64,000 bases of DNA from Brevibacillus_F sp035644815 (lineage in GTDB: Bacteria; Bacillota; Bacilli; Brevibacillales; Brevibacillaceae). Positions 53,148 to 61,385 of this stretch are shown one piece after another (within the stretch, counting starts at the first letter, position 1; each line of letters begins with the position of its first letter). The position numbers and the translations under genes are program-made. Where the stretch lies: contig DASQNU010000253.1 of assembly GCA_035644815.1 (NCBI GenBank), positions 1-64,000 on the forward strand, in the 5' to 3' direction. The notes beneath the pieces were generated by a model. It made no database searches. It was not told where the DNA came from and saw only the letters and a program-made list of their open reading frames with translations.

Positions 53148-53996
53148 CTAGACCAAGAATAGATTCTTCAAATAATGGTACAACCCGTCCTCCCGATATG
53201 AGTAGGGCGTCACTTCATCCGCACGCTCCTTGACATGCTCGGCAGCGTTTTTCATCGCGACCGCATGCCCGGCATACTGGAACATCGGCAGGTCATTTTC
53301 GCTGTCGCCGACGGCCACAATCTCTTCATTGCTGATGGAGAAGCGCTCCAGCAACAGCTTGATTCCGGTTGCCTTCGAGACATTCGCCACCATGATTTCA
53401 ACATTGTGCTCAGTCGAAGAGAATGTCGCAAACGCGGTTTCCTGCTTGCGAACCTCCAGATCGCTCCGAAATTTCTGGATCGCAGCGAGATCACGACTGA
53501 AAAAATAGATTTTTGCCACACTGCCCGCATCTAGCGTAGACTGCCAGTGGATTTGCTCTTTCATCGCATTTTTCCGGGACAGCCACTCATTGATTTCAAC
53601 CGTTTCCGGCTTTGGGTCGGTGATCTGTTTGTCAAAATAGCCACGATCCACTTCCAGGGAGACACGCGCCCCTGCATTCGGATGCACTTCATAGTAGATC
53701 TCTCGTTTGCGCGCTTCCTCCACCAGATCATGGACGAGACGAGGCGAAAGAGCATGCTGCACCAGCTGCTCCTCTCCCACAAATACCGCCATGCCATTCG
53801 AAGTCACATACCCGTCCACTTCGAGATCTGCAGGAGACACGTCTCTGATTTCGCGCGGAGTCCGTCCCGTGGCAATAAAGACATAGGTGCCGCGCTGACG
53901 CAGTTCTTTTAGCAACTGGCGCAGATTGTCGCTGACACGATTCTGCTCATTCAACATCGTACCGTCCATATCGAGGACAATTGCTTTGTATGGCAT
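53148..53996 (-). CDS. Cof-type HAD-superfamily phosphatase
   Basis: The product has 282 residues. The nucleophile motif is LDMDGTML, with FIATGRTPRE, a C2 cap and GDSENDLPMF. It begins the three-gene operon with lplJ and the exporter, which does not point to one shared pathway. Substrate unknown. The start follows AGAAGGGCTGGAGA. Confidence 0.88.
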   Translation of the reverse strand: MPYKAIVLDMDGTMLNEQNRVSDNLRQLLKELRQRGTYVFIATGRTPREIRDVSPADLEVDGYVTSNGMAVFVGEEQLVQHALSPRLVHDLVEEARKREIYYEVHPNAGARVSLEVDRGYFDKQITDPKPETVEINEWLSRKNAMKEQIHWQSTLDAGSVAKIYFFSRDLAAIQKFRSDLEVRKQETAFATFSSTEHNVEIMVANVSKATGIKLLLERFSISNEEIVAVGDSENDLPMFQYAGHAVAMKNAAEHVKERADEVTPYSYREDGLYHYLKNLFLV

Positions 53997-54117
53997 TTTC
54001 TCTCCAGCCCTTCTATCTTCAGCTTCTCTATCGCGACTCGATGATTGTATAGCAACTATTTACAACTATATACTGAAACAGGTCGTATTCAAATCGAGAA
54101 TTATTATGTTTTGATGA

Positions 54118-54153
54118 TAAAAAGATCCCTCTGCAGCTATACAGAGGGATCCT
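54118..54153 (-). terminator. Terminator of the giant surface-protein gene
   Basis: On the minus strand GATCCCTCTGT pairs with CAGAGGGATC and runs into TTTTTATC. Confidence 0.85.
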
Positions 54154-54159
54154 TCTTGT

Positions 54160-57100
54160 TTATTTTTGAACTTTTACTACCGTTTCACCCATTACCAAGA
54201 ATCCATTCACGTAACCTCTGAAAGAAACGGTCACGTCAGATGGTGTCCATGTGAAATCGGAACGTTCAAACTTAAATTGTCCTTGCTTGGCTTGATTGTA
54301 ATATCCATTGTTACTTGCCAGAGCCTTTACACCGTTAAGCGTAGCCGTCTTCAGATCGAAGCCTTCCGTACTGTAACCTTTCGGCAGGCTTACGCGAACC
54401 GTAAATACGCCATTGTTGCCCTTCAATACTTTTGGTGTTACTTCGATCGTTGCAGGGATATACACATTCACTTGTTTTTGAATTGTCGTTGTCAATCCAG
54501 CAGCATCGGTTACCGTTACATTGATTTTGTACGTACCTGGCTTGCTAAACACGAATGTGCCGCCATTCTCTACGACTTTGCCAGTGGACTCATTTGGTCC
54601 AATGACAGTCATTTTTTCACTAGCGATACCCGACAACTGATCTTTCGCTACATAGGTTAGTTGTACGGATTCAGCCAGCTTGTACAACTCTTGAAGTTCC
54701 ATTGTAAGGACTGGTGCAGTCTTATCGATCTTCACTACTACAGTCTTATCCACTTCTTTGTTTCCAGCTTTATCAACCGAGTAGTATACGATCGTATGGA
54801 TGCCCTCTTCCCGAACGGTGAGAGAAGATCCTTCTACGAATGGAGCCCCGTTTACAGCATAGAAGGTTTTTTCTACCCCACTAAGCGCATCTGTAGCAGA
54901 CAAGGTTACATCTACATCTGCCTTCGCCCAAGCAGTTGGAGCAGTCGCTTCTGTTACCGGTGCTGTTTTATCTACTTTTACTTCGATCGTTTTCACTTGT
55001 TCAGCATTGCCTGCAAGGTCAACCGAATAGAAGGATACTTTGTGCACGCCTTCTTCTTCAACCTTTACAAGTGTTCCCTCCGTAAATTCGGAGTCGTTGA
55101 TGGAATAGAAGGTTTTCGCTACGCCACTGGCAGCATCGGCTGCAATTAACGTAAACTCTTGACCGGACCATTCAGGGATCTCACTTGTTTTGGTTACCGG
55201 CGCTGTTTTATCCACTTTTACTTCGATCGTTTTGACTTGCTCAGCATTTCCTGCAAGGTCAATCGAATAGAAAGTTACTTCGTTTACGCCTTCCTTCTCT
55301 ACGGTTACGGTTGTGCCTTCTACAAAAGAAGAACCGTTGACCGCGTAGAATGTCTTCGCTACTCCACTCTCAGCATCAGTAGCGGCAAAGGTGACAACTC
55401 CGTTTTCCTTTTGCCATCCAGCCGGAGCGGTATAAGTAGTTACCGGAGCTGTTTTATCAACTTTTACCTCAATTACTTGTGCTTCTTCTTTATTTCCTGC
55501 CTGGTCAACCGAGTAGAAAGATACTTGATTCAATCCTTCTTTCTCGATCTTAACCGTTGTCCCTTCAACAAAATCGGAACCGTTCACCGAGTAGAAAGTC
55601 TTCGCCACTCCACTCGCTTCGTCATTAGCCGTTAAAACAATCTCCTCAACGGACCATTCTTTAAAATCACTTGCTTTTGTGACTGGAGCCGTTTTGTCTA
55701 CCTTAACCGTAATGGTTTTGGCAGCTTCTTTGTTTCCGACTTTGTCTACGGAATAGTAGGAAACGTTGTAAACGCCCTCGCTGTTGAGTGTAACCGTTGA
55801 GCCTTCTGCAAAAGCAGCATCGTTTACGGAGTAGTAGGTTTTCGCAACACCTGTCCCACTGTCAGTAGCCGACAAGGTAACCTCAACTGGAGTTTTGTTC
55901 GTCCAATCAGTTGGTGCTGTCGCAGTCGTTACCGGAGCCTCTGTGTCCACGATCAGCTTAGCTACCACTACATTGGAAGGTTTGGATTCACCAAACGAAT
56001 TGCTGAGAGATGTCACATAGAACTGGTGATCCGCATACGACAGATTGGACACCGTAAATGACAGATTGTTTAATCCTTTTGTCAACAACACAGGATTTCC
56101 ATCAATGATTTCATAAACGTTGTATCCATTTGCGTAGGTGACAAAGTTCCAGGAAATCTGAGCGCTTGTCTCGCTGGTTAGCTTCAGATTTGCCACTGGT
56201 GGCTGCATGATCGGATATACGATCGTTTCAGACACTCGATTGGATGGAGCGGATTCGCCAAAACGCGTGTTATACAGCGTCAATTCGAAGTGATGGGTAT
56301 CTTCAGACAAATTATAAACTTTGTAGGTCAGAGCGGTACCTTTATAAAGCAGTTGGCGAGTATCACCTTTTACTTCATACAAACGGTACTCGTTCGCCCA
56401 TGTAGCAGCTGACCACGTGAAGGTCATATTATTCACGTTAAAGACCGATTTTTTCAGTTCTGGCGCTTGAAGAACAGGCCATGCCAGAGTGAATGTCAAT
56501 TTGCTGGCTACTGGAGATTCTCCGAACTGATCACTGTACGAAGTCACCTCGTAGCTGTATTCTCCCTCAGGCATGTTGAGGTACTTCGCATACGCGGTTG
56601 TCACTGTACTCTTCAAGACTCTTTGACCGTTGACGATTTGATAGACTTTATAGGCAGTAGCGTAGGACGCCGCATCCCATTTCAAGGTAATGTCGTTGCC
56701 ACTTGTAATCGTCTGTGTCAAATCAGCAGGCGGCTGCATGGTTGGGAATTCCAAGGTAAAGGACACTTGGCTTCCTTCCGGCGATTCGCCAAATTCATTG
56801 CTGAAGGAATGCACTTCATAGAGATACTCGCCTTCAGCTGAGTTCGGGAACGAAACAGCCGCGCCCGTTACAGTCTTCTTCAACACTTTCTCTTCGCCAA
56901 TCACTTGATAGACTTTGTAGGAATTGGCGTACGTGACTGCACTCCATTTCAACGTTACGTCATTGCCATTTGCAATCGTATAAGTGAGATTGGCCGGAGC
57001 TTTCATGACACTTTGAACTAAATCAAGAGTCAGCTTCGCGCCTACTTGAGATTCTCCAAAACGTGTGCTGACCGAGTGAACGAGGTACGTATGCTCACCT

Positions 57101-59517
57101 GCAGCTACGTTGGTAATTGTTGCACCAAGCGTAGACACCGTAGCTTTTAATACTTTTTGATCTCCAACAAGCTCATAGACTTTGTAAGTATTCGCATACG
57201 GTACAGCCGCCCATGTCAAAGCAATATCATTTCCGTTTTTAACTGTGTAAGCAAAGTTCTCTGGAGCAGTCATCGTTGGATGAACCAACGTGAAAGTCAA
57301 TTCTGCACCTACAGGCGATTCACCCAAAGCAGTCGATGCGGAATGAACCACAAATGTATAATCGCCTGCTGGCTGATTGTTGTATCTCACTGATGTCGTC
57401 GTAGCCGTGCTCTTCAGTGTTTTCTGACCATCAACCATTTGATACACTTTGTAGCTGGTCGCGTAAGGTACTGCATTCCATTTCAACGTGATGTCATTTC
57501 CGTTTGCAATGGTGTGCGTAAGGTTCGTCGGCGTTTCCATTGTCTGGCCGTTCATCGTAAATGTGAGCTTGCTTCCTACCGCAGACTCACCGAAACGAGT
57601 GGAGACAGAGTGCACCTCAAACGTGTATTCACCAGATGGTTGGCTGGTATAGGTAACGGTTGTTCCACTTACTGAGCTTTTCAGCGTCTTTTGTCCATCT
57701 TTGATTTGATAGACTTTGTAACTGGTCGCATACTCTGCAGCGGCCCAGCTCAGCGAAAAGTCGGTGGCACTTTTGATGGTTTGCACCAGATTTGCTGGCG
57801 GAAGCATCGTTGGGTGGACAAGTGTGAAGGACAGCTTGCTTCCCTCTTGCGATTCACCAAAGCGAGTGGAGTAAGAATACACTTCAAAGCTGTACTCGCC
57901 CGCAGGTTGGTTCGCATAAGTGGCTGTTGTTCCACTTACCGTGCTTCTCAATACTTTCTGTCCATCTTTGATCTGATAAACTTTGTAGCCTGTAACGTTT
58001 GCTGCAGCGCTCCAGGTTAATACGATATCGTTCCCGTTTTTCACGTTATAAGCCAGATTGCCCGGCGGAACCAAGACTACATCGCCCAAAGCAAACGTGA
58101 GTGTGCTTCCTTCCTGCGATTCTCCGAAGCGATCGCTGTAGGAGTGAATTTCAAAGATGTATTCACCGGATGGCTGATTCGTGTAAGTGACGGAAGTTCC
58201 TGTCACTGTGCTTTTCAATACCTTTTCTTCACCGATCACTTGGTAAATTTTGTAGCTGTTAGCGTTTGCTACACTGCTCCAGGTAAGCACGATATCATTC
58301 ACATTTTTGGTGGTGTAGGTAAAATTGCTTGGCGCTACCATCGCTACTTCACCCAAAGAGAAAGTAACTTGGCTACCCTCCTGCGATTCTCCAAAACGCT
58401 CACTATAGGAGCGAATTTCAAACACATAATTTCCCGCAGGCTGGTTGGTATACGTAACGGTTGCACCCGTCACTGTGCTTTTCAGCACTTTTTCCTCGCC
58501 GATGATTTGATAGATTTTATAGCTTTCCGCGTTTGTTGCGCGAGTCCATGTCAAGACGATGTCGTTCGCATTTTGAATTTTGTATGCGAAATTCGTTGGC
58601 GCAGCCATTGCTACATCGCCAAGACTCAGCGTTACTACGCTACCCTCTTTGGACTCTCCGAAGCGATCGCTATAAGAATGTATCTCATACACGTATTCTC
58701 CAGACGGCATGTTGGTATAGGTGACGGTTCGACTGGATACCGTGCTTTTCAGCACTTTTTCATCATTGATTACTTGATAGACTTTATAATCTGTTGCATA
58801 AGATGATGACGCCCATTTGAGGGTGATGTCATTTCCGTTTGCAATCGTAAAGGTTGGACTCGCTGGAGCCTCCATTACCGGAAATACAACGGATACTTCT
58901 ACTGGCTGTGAAAGAGATGATTCGCCAAAATCAGCATGTTCCGCAGACACCGCGTACGAATAAGTTCCCTCCGGAGCATTTGTGATTTTATAGGTGCGAG
59001 TTGTCGCCGAAGAAACCAATGTCTTCTCACCGTCAGCGGTTACCTGATAAATATTGTATTCCTCTGCATTGTCAGAAGCAGTCCAGCTCAATACGATATC
59101 ATTTCCGTTTTGAATCGTATGTGTTACAGAAGCAGGCGCCTGCATTTCTGGATAGGAAATATCCACGTTTACAGGTGCACTTGGACCAGATTCACCTTCT
59201 GCTGTCAGTGTCGATACCACATAGCTGTAAGAACCCTCATCGAGATCTTCCAGCGTGTAAGATGTCGATGTTACTTTATCAAGCATCACCAGTTGGCCAT
59301 CCGTAATTTCGTACACATTGTACCCGTTGGCTCCATACACCGAAGACCATGTTAATTTAACATCCTTCGGGGTGATAAGTTGATAGTTAAGATTGCTAGG
59401 GGGGAGGATATTGCTGTTTACACTCGATGCAAATGCATTTGCCATTGGAATCAAAAATTGGAACAATAAAAGCACCGACACGAGCAATGACAATTTGCGA
59501 CTAATTCGTTCTCCCAT
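54160..59517 (-). CDS. Giant secreted protein with 13 Fn3-like and six Ig-like (OmpL47-type) repeats
   Basis: The product has 1785 residues. A signal peptide ends near ANAFA. Thirteen fibronectin-III-like modules of about 92 residues follow, each with a (G)NDI-LTW core and a Y-KVYQ(I/V) strand. Five close copies and one divergent copy of a domain with DKTAPVT, SGVAKTFY and FYSVD.AGN-type strands follow. The end is a C-terminal domain of about 100 residues. There is no LPXTG, SLH or choline-binding motif, so the mode of attachment is unknown. An adhesin or matrix role is inferred and is supported by the c-di-GMP riboswitch in the leader. The start follows AAAGGTAGG. Confidence 0.88.
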   Translation of the reverse strand: MGERISRKLSLLVSVLLLFQFLIPMANAFASSVNSNILPPSNLNYQLITPKDVKLTWSSVYGANGYNVYEITDGQLVMLDKVTSTSYTLEDLDEGSYSYVVSTLTAEGESGPSAPVNVDISYPEMQAPASVTHTIQNGNDIVLSWTASDNAEEYNIYQVTADGEKTLVSSATTRTYKITNAPEGTYSYAVSAEHADFGESSLSQPVEVSVVFPVMEAPASPTFTIANGNDITLKWASSSYATDYKVYQVINDEKVLKSTVSSRTVTYTNMPSGEYVYEIHSYSDRFGESKEGSVVTLSLGDVAMAAPTNFAYKIQNANDIVLTWTRATNAESYKIYQIIGEEKVLKSTVTGATVTYTNQPAGNYVFEIRSYSERFGESQEGSQVTFSLGEVAMVAPSNFTYTTKNVNDIVLTWSSVANANSYKIYQVIGEEKVLKSTVTGTSVTYTNQPSGEYIFEIHSYSDRFGESQEGSTLTFALGDVVLVPPGNLAYNVKNGNDIVLTWSAAANVTGYKVYQIKDGQKVLRSTVSGTTATYANQPAGEYSFEVYSYSTRFGESQEGSKLSFTLVHPTMLPPANLVQTIKSATDFSLSWAAAEYATSYKVYQIKDGQKTLKSSVSGTTVTYTSQPSGEYTFEVHSVSTRFGESAVGSKLTFTMNGQTMETPTNLTHTIANGNDITLKWNAVPYATSYKVYQMVDGQKTLKSTATTTSVRYNNQPAGDYTFVVHSASTALGESPVGAELTFTLVHPTMTAPENFAYTVKNGNDIALTWAAVPYANTYKVYELVGDQKVLKATVSTLGATITNVAAGEHTYLVHSVSTRFGESQVGAKLTLDLVQSVMKAPANLTYTIANGNDVTLKWSAVTYANSYKVYQVIGEEKVLKKTVTGAAVSFPNSAEGEYLYEVHSFSNEFGESPEGSQVSFTLEFPTMQPPADLTQTITSGNDITLKWDAASYATAYKVYQIVNGQRVLKSTVTTAYAKYLNMPEGEYSYEVTSYSDQFGESPVASKLTFTLAWPVLQAPELKKSVFNVNNMTFTWSAATWANEYRLYEVKGDTRQLLYKGTALTYKVYNLSEDTHHFELTLYNTRFGESAPSNRVSETIVYPIMQPPVANLKLTSETSAQISWNFVTYANGYNVYEIIDGNPVLLTKGLNNLSFTVSNLSYADHQFYVTSLSNSFGESKPSNVVVAKLIVDTEAPVTTATAPTDWTNKTPVEVTLSATDSGTGVAKTYYSVNDAAFAEGSTVTLNSEGVYNVSYYSVDKVGNKEAAKTITVKVDKTAPVTKASDFKEWSVEEIVLTANDEASGVAKTFYSVNGSDFVEGTTVKIEKEGLNQVSFYSVDQAGNKEEAQVIEVKVDKTAPVTTYTAPAGWQKENGVVTFAATDAESGVAKTFYAVNGSSFVEGTTVTVEKEGVNEVTFYSIDLAGNAEQVKTIEVKVDKTAPVTKTSEIPEWSGQEFTLIAADAASGVAKTFYSINDSEFTEGTLVKVEEEGVHKVSFYSVDLAGNAEQVKTIEVKVDKTAPVTEATAPTAWAKADVDVTLSATDALSGVEKTFYAVNGAPFVEGSSLTVREEGIHTIVYYSVDKAGNKEVDKTVVVKIDKTAPVLTMELQELYKLAESVQLTYVAKDQLSGIASEKMTVIGPNESTGKVVENGGTFVFSKPGTYKINVTVTDAAGLTTTIQKQVNVYIPATIEVTPKVLKGNNGVFTVRVSLPKGYSTEGFDLKTATLNGVKALASNNGYYNQAKQGQFKFERSDFTWTPSDVTVSFRGYVNGFLVMGETVVKVQK

Positions 59518-59557
59518 GAATGAATCCTACCTTTCTTCGTGAAAAAAGGCGCAGAAG

Positions 59558-59612
59558 CTAAAAAAAGAACCTCTGACAAGGTCCATAGAACTAAGTACTA
59601 TGTCTCCTTGTG
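59558..59612 (-). terminator. Hairpin after the second GEMM-I aptamer
   Basis: On the minus strand ACAAGG-AGACATAG pairs with CTATGGA-CCTTGT. A run of seven T follows nine bases later, so it is a less regular terminator than that of the first riboswitch. Confidence 0.5.
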
Positions 59613-59688
59613 GCAACCGGCTACCATCCACACTTGTGTGGTTCAGGCCCTTGGCTTTGCGTCTCATGATTTCTCATGATTTGCCCTT
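59608..59688 (-). promoter_or_regulatory. Cyclic di-GMP-I (GEMM-I) riboswitch upstream of the giant surface protein
   Basis: The minus strand shows AGGGCAAATC, GAGACGCAAAGCC, AAGGGCCTGAACC, a CCACAC-aa-GTGTGG hairpin and GGTAGCCGGTTGCCAC. These are the GEMM-I landmarks in the right order. It lies about 90 bases before the start codon. Confidence 0.9.
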
Positions 59689-59718
59689 ATCACTCATTTT
59701 AATCAAGACTTTAAACCT

Positions 59719-59724
59719 ATTATA
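59719..59724 (-). promoter_or_regulatory. Possible -10 box for the surface-protein transcript
   Basis: TATAAT on the minus strand, upstream of the aptamer. No good -35 box is seen at 17 bases. The rest of the AT-rich gap 59725-60025 shows no gene. Confidence 0.35.
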
Positions 59725-60037
59725 ATTGACCTACCAAAACATTGTGAATGAGTCGTTTTACCTATTAACGTATAAAATATCCACCTCCTTACTAGATCTT
59801 ATTACCCTTTAAGAATCTACTTAAAACCAAGCATTTTCATAATTATTTAATTCCACGCTACCCCTACTGCATAGCCTCATATCACTCTATTTGCGCCTAT
59901 TCGGGCTATTCTAGCGACAATCCGCCACTATTCGCAGGAAAACTACAATACTAGTCACGTTCTGCACTCATCCTCTGACAATCTTTTCAGCATAAATTTC
60001 TTATAATGAGAAAAAAAGCGAAGCGGTGAGCATGATT

Positions 60038-60922
60038 ATGGAGAAATCTGCGAAAGTCTTTCAAATAAATCATCGTCTCTCTGAAGCAACTTCGTCTGCC
60101 CAATCTGACCAATCTGATCAAGCTGTTACGCTGATTCACTTTTTCCGTTTTATTGGAGGCAATGCCAGCGAAACGGAAGAGATGGTCAAACAGCTCCAAG
60201 CATTGAAACGAAAAAAGGGGCTCTTGCTTGGCATGTTTCGATTCCCCTTTCGCTATGAGGGAAAAAAACGGCTGCAAATCGCCATCCACCAATACACCCT
60301 TATGAAGCAGATCTGTGATTCCGTCACCTATTTTTATGGGGATGGCATGATGGACATGCTCGAACCGGGAACGACCGTCAAAGACGCCAACGAGATCTTT
60401 TATTTGCTGGAAGAAGCCGTGGTTGATACGTTGGAGGAAATGATCTGTATCCCGGGGGAAATGAACATCGACGTCCACGATATCCAGACCTTCCTGACTG
60501 CTAATAAAGGCCCTTTTTTCCTCCATTCATTTGAAGGCAATTCGTTTGACGAGCCGTTGAAGCATTTTATTTCCACGCCGTATTTGCCGTTGGATTTCGC
60601 GGATGGGCAGCATATGATCATCTCGATTGGCTATACCCGCGATGTAGATATGGAATCATTCCGCCAGATCAATTTGCGTCTGAATGACCTGTTTCATAAA
60701 GCCGACCTGTTTAAAATCGGCTCCCGCTATATCGACGAGCCGGGGCAACGCATCAAAATCACACTGTTGGTCAACGGTTTAGCTGATCCGTTCCCGCTCT
60801 CGGATGACATGAAACCAAACAAACTTCCCGCTTTTTCCTTACACAAGAAATGGCGGCCGAAGCTGCTGCTTGGGAAAAAGCTGAAATGGTTGTCCCCGCT
60901 TTTGAAGCATATCGATTCTTGA
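60038..60922 (+). CDS. FtsZ/tubulin-like protein lacking the N-terminal GTP-binding half
   Basis: Along about 210 of its 294 residues this aligns by eye with FtsZ from just after the tubulin signature onward. It has FPFRYEGKKR (FtsZ PF-FEGxKR), the central helix, and PGEMNIDVHDIQTFL, which keeps the T7-loop pattern NxDxxD. A C-terminal sheet includes MIISIGYTRDVDM. The N-terminal nucleotide domain is missing and GGGTGTG is replaced by FIGGNASE. It should not bind GTP alone but could dock on an FtsZ or tubulin-like filament; this is inference. The frame also opens at GTG 60026 and ATG 60032; ATG 60038 sits best after GGTGAG. The last 40 residues are basic. Confidence 0.7.
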   Translation: MEKSAKVFQINHRLSEATSSAQSDQSDQAVTLIHFFRFIGGNASETEEMVKQLQALKRKKGLLLGMFRFPFRYEGKKRLQIAIHQYTLMKQICDSVTYFYGDGMMDMLEPGTTVKDANEIFYLLEEAVVDTLEEMICIPGEMNIDVHDIQTFLTANKGPFFLHSFEGNSFDEPLKHFISTPYLPLDFADGQHMIISIGYTRDVDMESFRQINLRLNDLFHKADLFKIGSRYIDEPGQRIKITLLVNGLADPFPLSDDMKPNKLPAFSLHKKWRPKLLLGKKLKWLSPLLKHIDS

Positions 60923-60941
60923 GCTTGGAACCCTTTTGCAA

Positions 60942-61172
60942 ACCATAGTGGTTGGGGAAGGGAAGAGAGGGAGTGACTCCATTCTTGCCACACCCGCAAG
61001 GGGGACCTAACTGTCCGGTTCCGCTTCCAAAATCGGTACGTCGCGCAAAAGTTTCGAGGAAGCCTATTCAAACGACGAGGTTGCGCAACAAGCGTGTACC
61101 GTTTTTGGAAGCTCCACCTTTGTAGGTGTGACAAAGACTCCGCACGTCCCTCTCTTCCCTTCCTCACGTGAC
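60942..61172 (+). repeat. Family-A palindromic element, copy 5
   Basis: Outer arms GGGAAGGGAAGAGAGGGAG and (GT)CCCTCTCTTCCC pair. Inner arms CTTCCAAAATCGGTAC and GTACCGTTTTTGGAAG pair with one mismatch. It starts 20 bases after the FtsZ-like stop. Confidence 0.88.
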
Positions 61173-61239
61173 TTTAGCATAAAGGCGCACGGACAAATGA
61201 AAAAACATCAATGAACGATTCTTTTCAAGCTATTAATCT

Positions 61240-61312
61240 TTTTGAAATCGCTTCAGCTACGCTAGAGAGCTTATTTTGAAGCGGAGTTTCAAAACATGCT
61301 CTCCCCCACCAC
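61240..61312. repeat. Family-B palindromic element, copy 2
   Basis: AGAGAGCTTATTTTGAA and TTTCAAAACATGCTCTC form a hairpin with a GCGGAG-type loop. The loop and the CCCCACCACAGC flank resemble the copy at 17690-17800. Confidence 0.6.
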
Positions 61313-61327
61313 AGCTATCAGAAAGAC

Positions 61328-61376
61328 AAAAAAAGCAATCGTAGCCACGACAAGTGGACACCCGATTGCTTTTTCT
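61328..61376 (-). terminator. Terminator of the 5'-nucleotidase gene
   Basis: On the minus strand AAAAAGCAATCG pairs with CGATTGCTTTTT, followed by more T. Confidence 0.85.
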
Positions 61377-61385
61377 TATTGAAGA

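Noticed and set aside
54166..55635. Three plus-strand ORFs of about 160 codons each
   Set aside because: They are antisense frames of the repeated Ig-like domains; their mutual similarity comes from the repeats in the real gene.
56467..59100. Regularly spaced similar DNA blocks that might suggest a CRISPR-like array
   Set aside because: The period of about 276 bases equals one Fn3 module of 92 codons and the frame is maintained, so this is a coding repeat.
17112..61172. Family-A repeats as insertion sequences
   Set aside because: Elements are at most about 235 bases, contain no ORF and show no clear target-site duplication that I can see.
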